From Labrys sp. WJW (GTDB lineage Bacteria > Pseudomonadota > Alphaproteobacteria > Rhizobiales > Labraceae): DNA of 64,000 nucleotides. This document shows, one piece after another, positions 1 to 8,839 of the stretch (within the stretch, counting starts at the first letter, position 1; the number at the start of each line of letters is the position of its first letter). The position numbers and the translations under genes are program-made. The stretch lies in contig NZ_LYXZ01000018.1 of NCBI RefSeq assembly GCF_001676615.1, positions 62,001 through 126,000 of the forward strand. Direction: 5' to 3'. The notes beneath the pieces are model-generated. The model saw only the letters and a list, made by a program, of their open reading frames with translations. It had not been told where the DNA came from and did no database searches.

Positions 1-2
1 GG

Positions 3-1844
3 CATCGCTTCGCTGTGCTCGCCAGCGAGGAACCCCCCGTGCAGGTGACCGGACATGCCTCGCTCGACGATGCGGTGCAGGATTACGAGACCCACGGCTA
101 TTTCCATACCGGTTCCCGGGCCGAGGCCGCGCCCGTTCTCGTGCTGCGCTTCAACCTGGAAATGATGCGCGACAATCGCTTTGCGCTCGCGATTGCCGAC
201 CGGCAGGACCTTGCCGTCGCCCAGGCGCGGGCCCTGCTGGCGCGGCGTGAGACGATGCCGCCCCAACCGGATGGCGAGCCCGCCATTGCCCTGGCGGCGC
301 TGCGCGACGTCGTCGCCTGGAACACGGTATGGGACGGCATCAACCAGCGGCCTTACACCGCCATCAGCCGCAACTGGGACCTTGGGAAATTCGGCGGCTA
401 CGGCGTCTGGCTGAACGACCAGTTCTATGCCGCCCTGATGGCCGGCGAGCTCGACGCGGGCCTCGCCCGCGACAATCTTTCCGCCGTGTTTTCGGGGGCG
501 ACGCCACAGGGCAATCTGCCCTGCCTGCTCACCGCCAGCGATGCCTGGGTCGACCGCAGCCAGAGCCCCATCGGCGGTTTCGTGGTCTGGCAGCTTTATC
601 TGCGCCATCGCGCCCGCGACCTGATCGAAAATGCCTATGCCGCACTGGCGCGCAACCATGCCTGGTGGTGGCGGGAGCGCGATCCGGGCGGGACGGGGCT
701 CGCCTCCTTCGGCACTTCCGACGTGGGCGACGGGCTCTACAAGGGCACCCATTTCGGCGCACGCAATGAGTCGGCGATGGACAATTCGCCGGTTCACGAC
801 GAGGCGCGCTACGACAAGGCCACACGCACGCTCGATCTTTGGGATGTCGGGCTCAACAGCCTGCTGGCGCTCGACGCCGAAATGCTCGCCTTGATGGCGG
901 CGGAGCTGGGGCGCGAGGAGGAGGCAGCCGCCCATGCCGCCCGAGCCGAAGCCACGAAAGCCCTTATTCGCGAGACTTTATGGGACGGCGAGCGTGGCAT
1001 CTTCGCCAATCGCCGGCGCGGCGGCGGCTTCGTGAAGAGCCTCGCACCGACCAGTTTCTATCCGCTGCTGGCTGGTGCCGCGACGCCCGAGCAGGCCGAC
1101 CGGCTCTGCGAGCATCTCGACGATCCCTCGACCTTCGGCGGCGATCCGGTCATTCCCGGTGTCAGCCGTGCGGATCCCGCCTTCGGCGACAATTCCTATT
1201 GGCGCGGCCGGATCTGGCCACCCTTCAACTATCTCGTCTATCACGGCCTGCGCCGCTACGGACTGGACAAGAGGGCTTTGGTCTTGGCCCAGCGCAGCTT
1301 TGCGCTGTTTCGTTCCGCCTGGGAGAGCCGGCGTATCTGCCCGGAAAACTACAATGCCGAGACGGGCGAACCGCTCGACCAGCCCGACACCGAGCGCTTC
1401 TACAGCTGGGGCGCGCTGATGGCCAAGCTCGGCATTGCTGCCTTGACCGATGTCACGCCCTGGCATGGCTGGGAAATTGCCAATCCGGGTGGGGAGGGCG
1501 AGCTGGGACCCTTCGCAAGCCCGCTGGGGCAGGTTCGCCTCGCCATTTCACAGGGCCGCCTGAGCTTGATCCGGGGCGAGCGCACTTTGCTGGACACCGA
1601 TATCGCCGGCCGGATCTCCCAGCTTTCGATGGCGGACGGCATGCTGTCATTGCGGCTGCCTCCGATCGAGCGAGCATGCTTCCTGCGCTTCCCGCACCTC
1701 CATGCCGGCATGAAGCCCCAGGCGAGCCTCGACGGCGAGGTGGTCGCAACCACGGAGGAGGGCGGTATCCTGGTTCGCCTTCCCGCGAGCGCCAAGGCGG
1801 CCGATTTCGAGCTGCGGTGGCGTGCGCCAATCACCGGCCATTGA
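3..1844 (+). CDS. GH63/MGH1-like glycoside hydrolase, 5' partial
   Basis: The reading frame is open to the first bases of the window, so the true start lies upstream and only about 610 residues are seen. The visible part is an (alpha/alpha)6-barrel of the GH63 / mannosylglycerate-hydrolase-like clan. Counting from the GTG at 15, it has the aromatic-rich segment WNTVWDGINQRPY (about 102-114), GGYGVWLNDQF (127-137), a SPVHDEARYD region (258-267) and the hallmark YWRGRIWPPFNY (395-406). These enzymes hydrolyse alpha-glucosidic or mannosyl-glycerate type bonds. The substrate cannot be told from sequence. No signal peptide can be judged because the N terminus is missing. A palindromic element follows the stop codon. 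Confidence 0.8.
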   Translation, partial: HRFAVLASEEPPVQVTGHASLDDAVQDYETHGYFHTGSRAEAAPVLVLRFNLEMMRDNRFALAIADRQDLAVAQARALLARRETMPPQPDGEPAIALAALRDVVAWNTVWDGINQRPYTAISRNWDLGKFGGYGVWLNDQFYAALMAGELDAGLARDNLSAVFSGATPQGNLPCLLTASDAWVDRSQSPIGGFVVWQLYLRHRARDLIENAYAALARNHAWWWRERDPGGTGLASFGTSDVGDGLYKGTHFGARNESAMDNSPVHDEARYDKATRTLDLWDVGLNSLLALDAEMLALMAAELGREEEAAAHAARAEATKALIRETLWDGERGIFANRRRGGGFVKSLAPTSFYPLLAGAATPEQADRLCEHLDDPSTFGGDPVIPGVSRADPAFGDNSYWRGRIWPPFNYLVYHGLRRYGLDKRALVLAQRSFALFRSAWESRRICPENYNAETGEPLDQPDTERFYSWGALMAKLGIAALTDVTPWHGWEIANPGGEGELGPFASPLGQVRLAISQGRLSLIRGERTLLDTDIAGRISQLSMADGMLSLRLPPIERACFLRFPHLHAGMKPQASLDGEVVATTEEGGILVRLPASAKAADFELRWRAPITGH

Positions 1845-1856
1845 AACGAACGGATT

Positions 1857-1985
1857 GTCATCCCCGGCTGAGCCACTCGCGAGCGTAGCGAAAGAGGGCG
1901 AAGGGAAGGGGATCCAGGGGCTGAGGGGAACAGCTTTTCGCCCCTGGATCCCCTTCCCGGGGTCTCCGACCCCGCCGGGGATGAC
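1857..1985. repeat. 129-bp nested palindromic intergenic element
   Basis: The ends are a perfect 11-bp inverted repeat, GTCATCCCCGG at 1857-1867 and its complement at 1975-1985. Inside is a perfect 19-bp inverted repeat (1903-1921 with 1940-1958) carrying a GGATCC core. It sits between the convergent glycosidase and ABC exporter genes, so it may fold as a bidirectional terminator. The architecture resembles the dispersed palindromes common between genes in Hyphomicrobiales. Confidence 0.8.
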
Positions 1986-2007
1986 GGTGCATGTATCTCG
2001 GTGCGCC

Positions 2008-3867
2008 TCAAGCAGCCGAACTGTCCTCCAAAGCCAGGAAGCCGCCGGACTGGCGGCGCCACAGCCTGGCATAGAGGCCGTCGCGTGCGATCAGGTCCTC
2101 GTGCCGCCCCTGCTCGACGATGCGGCCGCCGTCAAGCACGATGAGGCGGTCGAGTTCGGCGATCGTCGAGAGGCGGTGGGCAATGGCCAGCACCGTCTTG
2201 TCGTGCATCAGGCGGCGGAGCTGGCCCTGGATCGTCGCCTCCACTTCTGAATCGAGGGCGGAGGTCGCTTCGTCGAGCACCAGGATCGGGGCGTTCTTGA
2301 GCAACACGCGGGCGATGGTGATGCGCTGGCGCTGTCCGCCGGAGAGTTTCACGCCGCGTTCGCCCACACGCGATTCGTAGCCGGCGCGGCCGTCCTGATC
2401 GCCCAGCGTGACGATGAAGTCGTGCGCGGCGGCCTGCCTCGCCGCATCCTCGACGGCATCCTTGTCCGCTTCCGTACGGCCATAGGCGATGTTGTCCTGG
2501 ATGGAGCGGTGCAGCAGGGAATTGTCCTGCGTCACCACGCCGATCTGCCGGCGCAGGCTGTCCTGGCTGACGCCGGCAATGTCCTGCCCATCGATCAGGA
2601 TCCGGCCCGACTGGATCGCGTAGAGGCGGAGCAGCAGATTGACCAGCGTCGACTTGCCGGCGCCGGACGGACCGACGATGCCGACCTTTTCGCCGGGGCG
2701 GATGGTGAGCGAGAGATCCGAAAAGACCGGATGCGTTCCGCCATAGCCGAAACGGACATGCTCGAAGACGATTTCTCCACGCGGCACCGAGAGCGTGGCG
2801 GCATCGGGAGCGTCGACGAGGTCATGCGGCTTGGCGATGGTCAGCATGCTCTCCTGCACGGCGCCGATATTCTCGAAGACGTCGCGGATCAGATACATCA
2901 GCCAGCCCGAGAGCTGGATCAACCGCAGCACCAGGGTGAGGGCTGCCGCACCGGCGCCGGCCGTCATGTTGCCCTGGCTCCACAGCACCAGGATCATGCC
3001 GGCGATCACCACCAGCAGCAGGCTGTTCAGCACCTGCAGGGCGAAGCTGGCGCCGAGGATCAGGCGCATCAGGTCGAGGAAGCTCTCGTTCCAGCGCTTG
3101 AGCGCGTCCCTGACCGCCGAGCGTTCGAGATCGGAGCGCGCGAACAGCTTCACGGTGAGGATGTTGGTGTAGGAATCGACGATGCGCCCTGTCGTGGTGG
3201 AACGGCCGAGGGAATTGGCTTCCGAGCGCTTCAGGGCTCGCGGCACGAAAAAGGAGAGCAGCGCGGCATAGGCCGCCAGCCAGAGGAGGACGGGCAGCAC
3301 CAGCCAGATGTCGACCGAGCCGAAGAAGCCGATGGTGACCCCGGCGAAGACCAGCGCATACCAGAGGTCGCCGATGACAGCGATGATGGCCGAGCGGATC
3401 GACTGCCCGGCCTGGATCACGCGCGCCGACAGGCGCCCGGCGAAGTCGTTCTGGAAATAGGTGAGCGAATGGCCGAGCGTATAGATGTGGTTGCGCCAGC
3501 GGATCTGGTTGGTGAGCGGCGGTACCACGATCAGATTGGTGACGGCCTGGGTCACGAAGAACAGGACCGGCCGCAGGAACAGCACCACGAACAGGGCGCC
3601 GGCGAGAAGCAGGCCGTGGTCGCGCAAGAGGGTCTGCGGCGAGCCCTTGTTGAGCAGGTCCACGAACCAGCCGACCATCAGATAGATGCCGGCCTCCACG
3701 CCGCTGAAGGCCAGCTCGATCGCCATGATGGCGGCGAGCCAGCCCTTCACGGGCTTGAGGTGGTGCCACATGAAACGCCATACCCCGGTGGGCGGCGTGT
3801 CGTGCTCGTCGAAAGCGGCGAATATGTCTATGCGGCTTTCGAGAAATCGGAATAAGCGCGCAAACAT
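2008..3867 (-). CDS. ABC exporter, fused permease and ATPase
   Basis: A 619-residue half-size type IV ABC exporter with an N-terminal six-helix transmembrane domain (about 40-335) and a C-terminal ATPase. Walker A GPSGAGKST is at 399-407, the LSGGQ signature at 508-512, Walker B ILVLDEATSALD at 528-539 and the H-loop histidine near 564, so the ATPase looks intact. It probably works as a homodimer in the inner membrane. Family membership (MsbA/multidrug type) does not give the substrate. It is a single gene with no accessory subunit beside it and is convergent with the glycosidase upstream in the window. Confidence 0.9.
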   Translation of the reverse strand: MFARLFRFLESRIDIFAAFDEHDTPPTGVWRFMWHHLKPVKGWLAAIMAIELAFSGVEAGIYLMVGWFVDLLNKGSPQTLLRDHGLLLAGALFVVLFLRPVLFFVTQAVTNLIVVPPLTNQIRWRNHIYTLGHSLTYFQNDFAGRLSARVIQAGQSIRSAIIAVIGDLWYALVFAGVTIGFFGSVDIWLVLPVLLWLAAYAALLSFFVPRALKRSEANSLGRSTTTGRIVDSYTNILTVKLFARSDLERSAVRDALKRWNESFLDLMRLILGASFALQVLNSLLLVVIAGMILVLWSQGNMTAGAGAAALTLVLRLIQLSGWLMYLIRDVFENIGAVQESMLTIAKPHDLVDAPDAATLSVPRGEIVFEHVRFGYGGTHPVFSDLSLTIRPGEKVGIVGPSGAGKSTLVNLLLRLYAIQSGRILIDGQDIAGVSQDSLRRQIGVVTQDNSLLHRSIQDNIAYGRTEADKDAVEDAARQAAAHDFIVTLGDQDGRAGYESRVGERGVKLSGGQRQRITIARVLLKNAPILVLDEATSALDSEVEATIQGQLRRLMHDKTVLAIAHRLSTIAELDRLIVLDGGRIVEQGRHEDLIARDGLYARLWRRQSGGFLALEDSSAA

Positions 3868-4069
3868 CGAAAATATGACCTTGAAACAATGCCGGAATCG
3901 CTTGTGGCGACACCAAAGCAGGAGTTTCGGGTCAAATTACGAGTCGCGCCAGCCTTCTTGCCGGCCGGCAGGTGTTTCAAAAATGCGGACGAGACGTCCG
4001 CGATCCCAGCCGTAGCGTTTCCCGCGTGACTTGGGCAAGGCTTGCATCGGAGCCGCTGCGGTTGAGACC

Positions 4070-4108
4070 GCGGACATCAGCGACATGCCTGCATGTCGCG
4101 ATGTCCGC
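4070..4108 (-). terminator. hairpin downstream of gckA
   Basis: An 18-bp inverted repeat with a single bulged A (left arm 4070-4088, right arm 4091-4108) lies 21 bases beyond the stop codon of gckA on the minus strand. There is no clear T-run, so it may be a Rho-dependent or mRNA-stabilising hairpin rather than a classical intrinsic terminator. Confidence 0.45.
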
Positions 4109-4129
4109 ATCTTCCTGTCCGTATGCGCC

Positions 4130-5419
4130 TCAGTCCACCAGGATGACCCGGAGGTCGTTGACATTGGTGAAGGTCGGGCCGGGCGCGACGAGATCGCCGA
4201 TGGCCTCGAAGAAGCCGGTCGAGTCGTTGTCGGCGAGATAGGCGGCCGGATCGATCCCCGCCGCACGAGCCCTTGCAAGCGTGGTCTCGTCGACGATGGC
4301 GCCGGCCGGATCGGTGGCGAGGCCGCCGCCGCCATCGGTGCCATCCGTATCGGCGGCAAGCGCGCTGATGCCCGTCTCGCCATCAAGGGCGAGGGCCAAG
4401 GCAAGGCTGAATTCCTGGTTGGGACCACCGCGTCCCTTGCCGGTGATGGTCACCGTCAGTTCTCCGCCGGAGATCAGGGCGGCGCGGCGGCCGGCGGCCT
4501 TCAGCGCGCGGGCCTGCCTGGCCTGGTCGGCGGCGACTTGTCGGGCCTCGCCCTCGACATTGGCGCCGAGCACGACCGGTTCATAACCATGCTGCTCGGC
4601 GAGGCGGGTGGCTGCGGCGATCATGTCGGAGGGGGTGACAACGATGCGGAACTCGCTGTTGGCAAAGACCGCATCGCCCGGCTTTGGCGTCTCGTTGCCA
4701 GCATCCTCGAAGAGGGCCTTGGCTGCACCGAGAGGCGTGTTGAAGCGTTCGGCAATGGCAAGAGCCTGGGCATTGTCGACGGGGTCGGGCACGGTGGGGC
4801 CGGAACCGATCACGGCGGGATCATCGCCCGGCACGTCCGAAACGGCGAGAGTGAGCAGACGCGCGGGATAGGCGGCCTGGGCGAGGCGCCCGCCCTTGAT
4901 GCGCGACAGGCGTTTGCGCAGGACATTGATCTCGCCGATGGCAGCACCCGAGCGCAGCAAGTGACGGGTGATAGCGCGCTTGTCGTCCAGGGTCAGCGCG
5001 CCGGCCGGCGCCACCCAATTGGCGGAAGCGCCGCCGGAGAGCAGGGCCAGGACGAGGTCGTCCTCGCCGGCCGCGGCCGCAAGCGCGAGCGCACGCTCGG
5101 CGCCATCGATACTGCCCTGGTCCGGCACCGGGTGTCCGGCCTCGATCATCGGCAGGGTCTTGAGCGGGCGGCCATAGCCGTGGCGGGCCACGGCGACGCC
5201 GTCGATGCGGTCGGCCGGGATACCGAGGGCGGTGTAGTGGGCTTCGGCGATCTCGGCCATGCTGCCGGCCGCCTTGCCGGCGGCAAGCAGGATCAGCCGT
5301 CCCGAGGCAGGGGGAGGCGGCAGATGCTGCGGCAGGAAGGTTGCCGGATGGGACGCGGCGACCGCCCCCGTGAAAATGGCGTCGAGAGTCTGGCGGCGGG
5401 CATCGACACGGTCAGGCAT
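4130..5419 (-). CDS. gckA: glycerate 2-kinase, MOFRL family
   Basis: A 429-residue cytosolic enzyme of the DUF4147 plus MOFRL family, often annotated as hydroxypyruvate reductase TtuD but established as ATP-dependent glycerate 2-kinase. It links glycerate from glyoxylate, tartrate or serine-cycle metabolism to 2-phosphoglycerate. Visible motifs are LLAAGKAAGSM near residue 45, the LALLSGGASANW loop, and in the C-terminal MOFRL domain a GKGRGGPNQE segment and the TDGTDGGGG loop. I chose the ATG at 5419 because the protein then starts MPDRVDARRQTL, as is normal for the family, with GAGGGA upstream. An in-frame upstream start at 5548 would add 43 residues of non-conserved sequence. Confidence 0.9.
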   Translation of the reverse strand: MPDRVDARRQTLDAIFTGAVAASHPATFLPQHLPPPPASGRLILLAAGKAAGSMAEIAEAHYTALGIPADRIDGVAVARHGYGRPLKTLPMIEAGHPVPDQGSIDGAERALALAAAAGEDDLVLALLSGGASANWVAPAGALTLDDKRAITRHLLRSGAAIGEINVLRKRLSRIKGGRLAQAAYPARLLTLAVSDVPGDDPAVIGSGPTVPDPVDNAQALAIAERFNTPLGAAKALFEDAGNETPKPGDAVFANSEFRIVVTPSDMIAAATRLAEQHGYEPVVLGANVEGEARQVAADQARQARALKAAGRRAALISGGELTVTITGKGRGGPNQEFSLALALALDGETGISALAADTDGTDGGGGLATDPAGAIVDETTLARARAAGIDPAAYLADNDSTGFFEAIGDLVAPGPTFTNVNDLRVILVD

Positions 5420-5614
5420 TGCGTCTTCGGGCTCCCTCGCGGCAGGACGCGGATGAGAAAAACGCGTCGTGCTCCATGCTTGTTCTTTGCACCGGCCCCT
5501 GCGGTGCCTGGCGGTAAGGCCAGACGGCAGGCAGCGATGGCTTGCCATGTCCCTTAACCCATGGAGGCGCAGTGAGGCCAGCCCATTGGCGGTAATTTTG
5601 GAAAGCGCCGGCGG

Positions 5615-6238
5615 TCAGGTGCCCGGGCTACCTTTCTCGCGGAAGCGGCGCACACGCATATGGATGCCGCAGGCCTCTTCCGAGCACCATTGGCGGCGTC
5701 CCCCGCGCGAGGTGTCGAGGAACAGCCAGCCGCAATTGATGCCATGGCATTCCCGTACATCCCGGCGCTCGTTGCGGCTGGTGAGCAGCTCGGCCGCTGC
5801 GAAGGCAATGCGATGAAGGACGGTGTCGAGATCGTTGTCGTCGCGCCAGCCCCATTCGAAAGTGCCGGCGATGAGGCGCAGCTCGCGCCGGCGGTTGGCG
5901 TCCTGCAATACGGCATCGAGGCGAGCGGCATTTTCTTCGCTGCCCGTTTCGCCCATGGTTTCTGCCAGGAAGAGATCTCTCAATGTCGTACGCAGGGATC
6001 GGGCTCGCAACAGGGCCGCTTCCGCCTCGGCCGGTTCGGTGTCGGCCCGGTGCAGCAGGCGGACCGAAAGGGCCGAATCGATCAGATCCACGCGCAGGGC
6101 CCAGGTGACGAGATCGCCATAGGAGACGAGCAGGTCCGGCCCCCAACGATCACGCCAGGCATCGACCGTGTTGACGAAATCCAAGGCCGGATGTCCGCCG
6201 ACGAGGCGGGCGGCAGCAATGGTCTTGACCTGGTTCAT
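5615..6238 (-). CDS. CGNR zinc-finger (ABATE-domain) transcriptional regulator
   Basis: A 207-residue protein with the N-terminal ABATE motif HPALDFVNT (about 16-24) and a C-terminal CGNR-type zinc finger. Zinc ligands are C164, C169, C185 and C190, in the context CGWLFLDTSR...QWCSEEACG. The final motif reads CGIH rather than the usual CGNR, although the basic tail that contacts DNA is kept (RVRRFREK). It is divergent from the EamA transporter gene at 6336. The 97-bp spacer contains a near-perfect dyad, so it most likely controls its own gene and the transporter. The ligand is unknown. Confidence 0.85.
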   Translation of the reverse strand: MNQVKTIAAARLVGGHPALDFVNTVDAWRDRWGPDLLVSYGDLVTWALRVDLIDSALSVRLLHRADTEPAEAEAALLRARSLRTTLRDLFLAETMGETGSEENAARLDAVLQDANRRRELRLIAGTFEWGWRDDNDLDTVLHRIAFAAAELLTSRNERRDVRECHGINCGWLFLDTSRGGRRQWCSEEACGIHMRVRRFREKGSPGT

Positions 6239-6281
6239 CCCGGTACTTTCCAGCGCTGGCGTTCGAAACTCAAGCGTGCAA

Positions 6282-6313
6282 TGTAACGATTATAATGATA
6301 TATAACCGTTACA
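6282..6313. promoter_or_regulatory. 13-bp inverted-repeat operator between CGNR regulator and EamA gene
   Basis: The left half-site TGTAACGATTATA (6282-6294) and right half-site TATAACCGTTACA (6301-6313) match as an inverted repeat at 12 of 13 positions with a 6-bp spacer. It is AT-rich in a GC-rich genome and lies midway between two divergent starts. That is the expected place for a site bound by the adjacent regulator. Confidence 0.7.
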
Positions 6314-6335
6314 CAAGGTTTGCCGAGGTCCCGAT

Positions 6336-7268
6336 ATGCCCAGCCGCACCACTTTGCTGTTCCTGGCTCTCTGCGTGATCTGGGGAACCACTTGGATCGG
6401 CATCAAGGTCGGCGTGGAGGCGGTGCCGCCCCTTCTGTTCGCCGGCACGCGCTTTACCGCGGCGGGCGTACTGCTGCTCGGGTTCGCCGCTTGGCGCGAG
6501 GGGCTGCCGCGGCTGGCATGGCGGGACCTGCCGCGTCTCGCGGCCACCAGCCTGCTGATGATCACGCTATGCTACGCGGCGCTGTTCTGGGGTGTGGCGC
6601 ATGTCGATTCGGGCACGGCCGCCGTGCTCGAGATGTCACTGACGCCGATAGCCCTGATGGCTTTTGCGCTCTGGCTGCGGGAAGAGAGTTTCGACCGGCG
6701 GCGTTTCGGTGCCCTGCTTCTCGGCATGGCAGGGCTAGCCATCCTGTTCGGGCCGGCTGCGGTTCGAAACTGGTCTGTAGCGGCGGGCGAGGGCGCGGCA
6801 TTGCGCCTGGCGGGAGCGGCTGCCGTGTCCTGGGCGGCCGTGGCCTATGGCTGGGGCTCCGTGGTCGCCCGTCCCTTGCTGCGGCTCTACTCGTCGACCG
6901 TCGTGGCCGGCACGACCACTCTCTTGGGTGGCGTGCTGCTGCTGGCCCTGTCGCTTGCCGGTGAGCCCGGGGCAATTCCCGCCTTGGCAGGCCAATGGGG
7001 TTCGGCAGCCTGGGCGGGATGGCTGTTCCTCGTGCTGTTCGGCTCGCTGATCGGCTACACCATCTATATGAGGCTTCTCCGGGAGATCGGCGCCACCCGT
7101 GCCGGGACCTATGCTTTCGTGTCTCCCATCATCGCCGTGCTGCTCGGCATGGTCTGCTTCGGCGAACGGGTCCACCTGCTCGACCTGCTGGGCATGGCGG
7201 TGATGCTGGCCGGAGCCGGCCTGGCGATGGCAGAGCCCAAGCCGCGGTTGAAGCCCGCCACCAATTGA
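6336..7268 (+). CDS. EamA/DMT-superfamily transporter
   Basis: A 310-residue, very hydrophobic protein with two EamA repeats, consistent with ten membrane helices. The N terminus reads LFLALCVIWGTTWIGIKVG, typical of drug/metabolite transporters, and the second repeat begins near AAAVSWAAVAYGWGSV. Members export amino acids, metabolites or drugs by secondary transport. The substrate is not evident. It is divergent from the CGNR regulator and shares the operator-like dyad at 6282-6313, so expression is probably inducible by the regulator's ligand. Confidence 0.88.
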   Translation: MPSRTTLLFLALCVIWGTTWIGIKVGVEAVPPLLFAGTRFTAAGVLLLGFAAWREGLPRLAWRDLPRLAATSLLMITLCYAALFWGVAHVDSGTAAVLEMSLTPIALMAFALWLREESFDRRRFGALLLGMAGLAILFGPAAVRNWSVAAGEGAALRLAGAAAVSWAAVAYGWGSVVARPLLRLYSSTVVAGTTTLLGGVLLLALSLAGEPGAIPALAGQWGSAAWAGWLFLVLFGSLIGYTIYMRLLREIGATRAGTYAFVSPIIAVLLGMVCFGERVHLLDLLGMAVMLAGAGLAMAEPKPRLKPATN

Positions 7269-7316
7269 GGGCGGAGGCGTCGGTCCCGAGGAAAGAAACG
7301 CCTCAAAAACAAGACG

Positions 7317-7358
7317 TCGGGGCAAGGTGCGATTCGGACCAATCGCACCTTGCCCCGA
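7317..7358. terminator. 18-bp perfect hairpin between convergent genes
   Basis: The arms at 7317-7334 and 7341-7358 are perfectly complementary around a 6-nt loop. On the minus strand the hairpin is followed after a few bases by a TTGTTTTTG run, which fits termination of the small secreted-peptide gene. On the plus strand it would end the EamA transcript with no good T-run. Confidence 0.75.
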
Positions 7359-7389
7359 TCAAAAGCCTCGCCGGCATTCTCAGGAAAAA

Positions 7390-7665
7390 TCAGGTGCGCC
7401 GATGGTGGCGATAGTGCCTGCGGTGATGATGGCGATGCCGGTAGCCTTCACCACCGTGTTGACGCAGCCAGCGCGGCCCGCGGTGGACGCCGGGCATACC
7501 ATACCATTTGCAGCGGGCGGTCCGGGACGGTGCGTTGCAGGTCCGGTCCCTCACGGTCTGTACGAGCGAGGGATTGTCCGGCTGAGACACCGGCATGGCC
7601 GATGAGGGGGCGGCGAGGGCGAAGGTGGCGCCCAAGGCGATAGCGGCGGCAATAAGAAATCTCAT
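7390..7665 (-). CDS. small secreted His/Arg-rich protein
   Basis: A 91-residue product beginning MRFLIAAAIALGATFALA with a clear Sec signal peptide (cleavage probably after the SAM/AAP region near 18-24). The start at 7665 is preceded by AGGAGAGG at good spacing. The mature part has two cysteines (C43, C52) and ends in GEGYRHRHHHRRHYRHHRR, a stretch with eight histidines. Similar small periplasmic proteins with WYG.P.VHRGPR segments occur in Hyphomicrobiales without known function. The His tail suggests metal or polyanion binding, which is inference only. Confidence 0.75.
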   Translation of the reverse strand: MRFLIAAAIALGATFALAAPSSAMPVSQPDNPSLVQTVRDRTCNAPSRTARCKWYGMPGVHRGPRWLRQHGGEGYRHRHHHRRHYRHHRRT

Positions 7666-7859
7666 GGGCCTCTCCTGTCGAAATGAAACGAAAACACGCA
7701 TTTGATCGAAAACGCTCGATCAAACGCATGGGCAGGGAGAAAGTTCCGTATGGGATGACGATGTATATCGCGGCGGGTCCGCAAATTGATCCATCCGTAC
7801 CGCGTCTCAACACTGAGCGACGAATACGGTCATCAGAAGATGAATTTGCGGAATATGAA

Positions 7860-7934
7860 TGGTGGGCGCGACAGGGATTGAACCTGTGACCCCTCCCGTG
7901 TGAAGGGAGTGCTCTCCCGCTGAGCTACGCGCCC
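7860..7934 (-). tRNA. tRNA-Val (anticodon CAC)
   Basis: A full cloverleaf can be folded: 7-bp acceptor stem GGGCGCG/CGCGCCC, D arm GCTC...GAGC, anticodon stem CTCCC/GGGAG with loop TTCACAC, T arm ACAGG TTCAATC CCTGT, and an encoded CCA end. The length is 75 nt. Anticodon CAC reads the valine codon GUG, which is frequent in this GC-rich genome. Confidence 0.97.
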
Positions 7935-7948
7935 CCGAAGGGAAGCGC

Positions 7949-8647
7949 CTATTTGGATAAAGCCGGCTGCGCTGTCAAGCCGGTAATCGCATCGATCGCA
8001 GAAATCAGTTGATCGAAATGTGAAATGACGCGCGTCGCTCCCAACTGGGTGGCCGGAATGTCGGTGTAGCCGAAATCCACGCAGACCGACGGCAGCCCGG
8101 CGCGCAGGGCCGTATCGATATCGGTCTTGCTGTCACCCACCATGATGGCGTGGGCGGGATCGCCGCCGGCGGCCTCGATGGAAAGGGTGAGGTGACGGGG
8201 GTCCGGCTTGAACCAGGCGAAGGCGTCGCGCCCGCAGATCGCGTTGAAATAGGGGGTCAGTTTCAGGGCTTCGATCAGGCGCACCGAATGTTCGGTCACC
8301 TTGTTGGTGCACACGCCGAGTACCCAGCCCCGCGCCTTCAGCGTCTTCAAGGCCTCTTCGACACCGTCGAAGGCGACCGTCTCATCGGCCAGATGCTCGC
8401 CGTAATAATCGAGGAAATCGCGATAGAGCACGTCCATGCGGGCCGGTTCCACCGTCTGGCCGCATTCGGCAAAACCGCGCTCCAGCAGTGCGCGGGCACC
8501 GGCGCCCAGCAGGCTCTGCGCTCTCTCGACGGGCAGGGCGGGCAGCCCTTCGCGAGCCAGGATGAAGTTCAGCGTCCCCATCAGATCGCGGGCACTGTCC
8601 ACCAGCGTTCCGTCAAGGTCGAAGATCGCTGTCCGCGGCTGCATCAT
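7949..8647 (-). CDS. gph: phosphoglycolate phosphatase, HAD superfamily
   Basis: A 232-residue cytosolic HAD phosphatase. Motif I is DLDGTLVDS (10-18) with nucleophile D10 and acid/base D12, motif II is TNK (114-116), motif III is KPDP (147-150), and motif IV is GDSKTD (171-176). The alpha-helical cap between motifs I and II fits the Gph type, which removes phosphate from 2-phosphoglycolate formed by DNA repair or Rubisco side reactions. A second ATG one codon in would serve equally as start. It ends 15 bases from tRNA-Val on the same strand. Other HAD substrates cannot be excluded. Confidence 0.85.
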   Translation of the reverse strand: MMQPRTAIFDLDGTLVDSARDLMGTLNFILAREGLPALPVERAQSLLGAGARALLERGFAECGQTVEPARMDVLYRDFLDYYGEHLADETVAFDGVEEALKTLKARGWVLGVCTNKVTEHSVRLIEALKLTPYFNAICGRDAFAWFKPDPRHLTLSIEAAGGDPAHAIMVGDSKTDIDTALRAGLPSVCVDFGYTDIPATQLGATRVISHFDQLISAIDAITGLTAQPALSK

Positions 8648-8839
8648 GCTGTTCTTTCCGGCTTGGTCTGGAAAATGCCATGTCTGGGTGGCAAGCGGAG
8701 ATTCGAAAATTCACGATTCGAGCTAGGATCGTATCGTCCACGCGAATGTAACCGGGTTCGATCACGCCAGGGCGTGTGACACGACGCCCCAGGCATTCGG
8801 GACAATGCGCTCCGCCGAGGAAACGACGAGCCAGTCATC

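Noticed and set aside
2422..3855. A 477-codon plus-strand frame opposite the ABC exporter
   Set aside because: The composition is that of a shadow frame, and the minus-strand gene has all ABC motifs.
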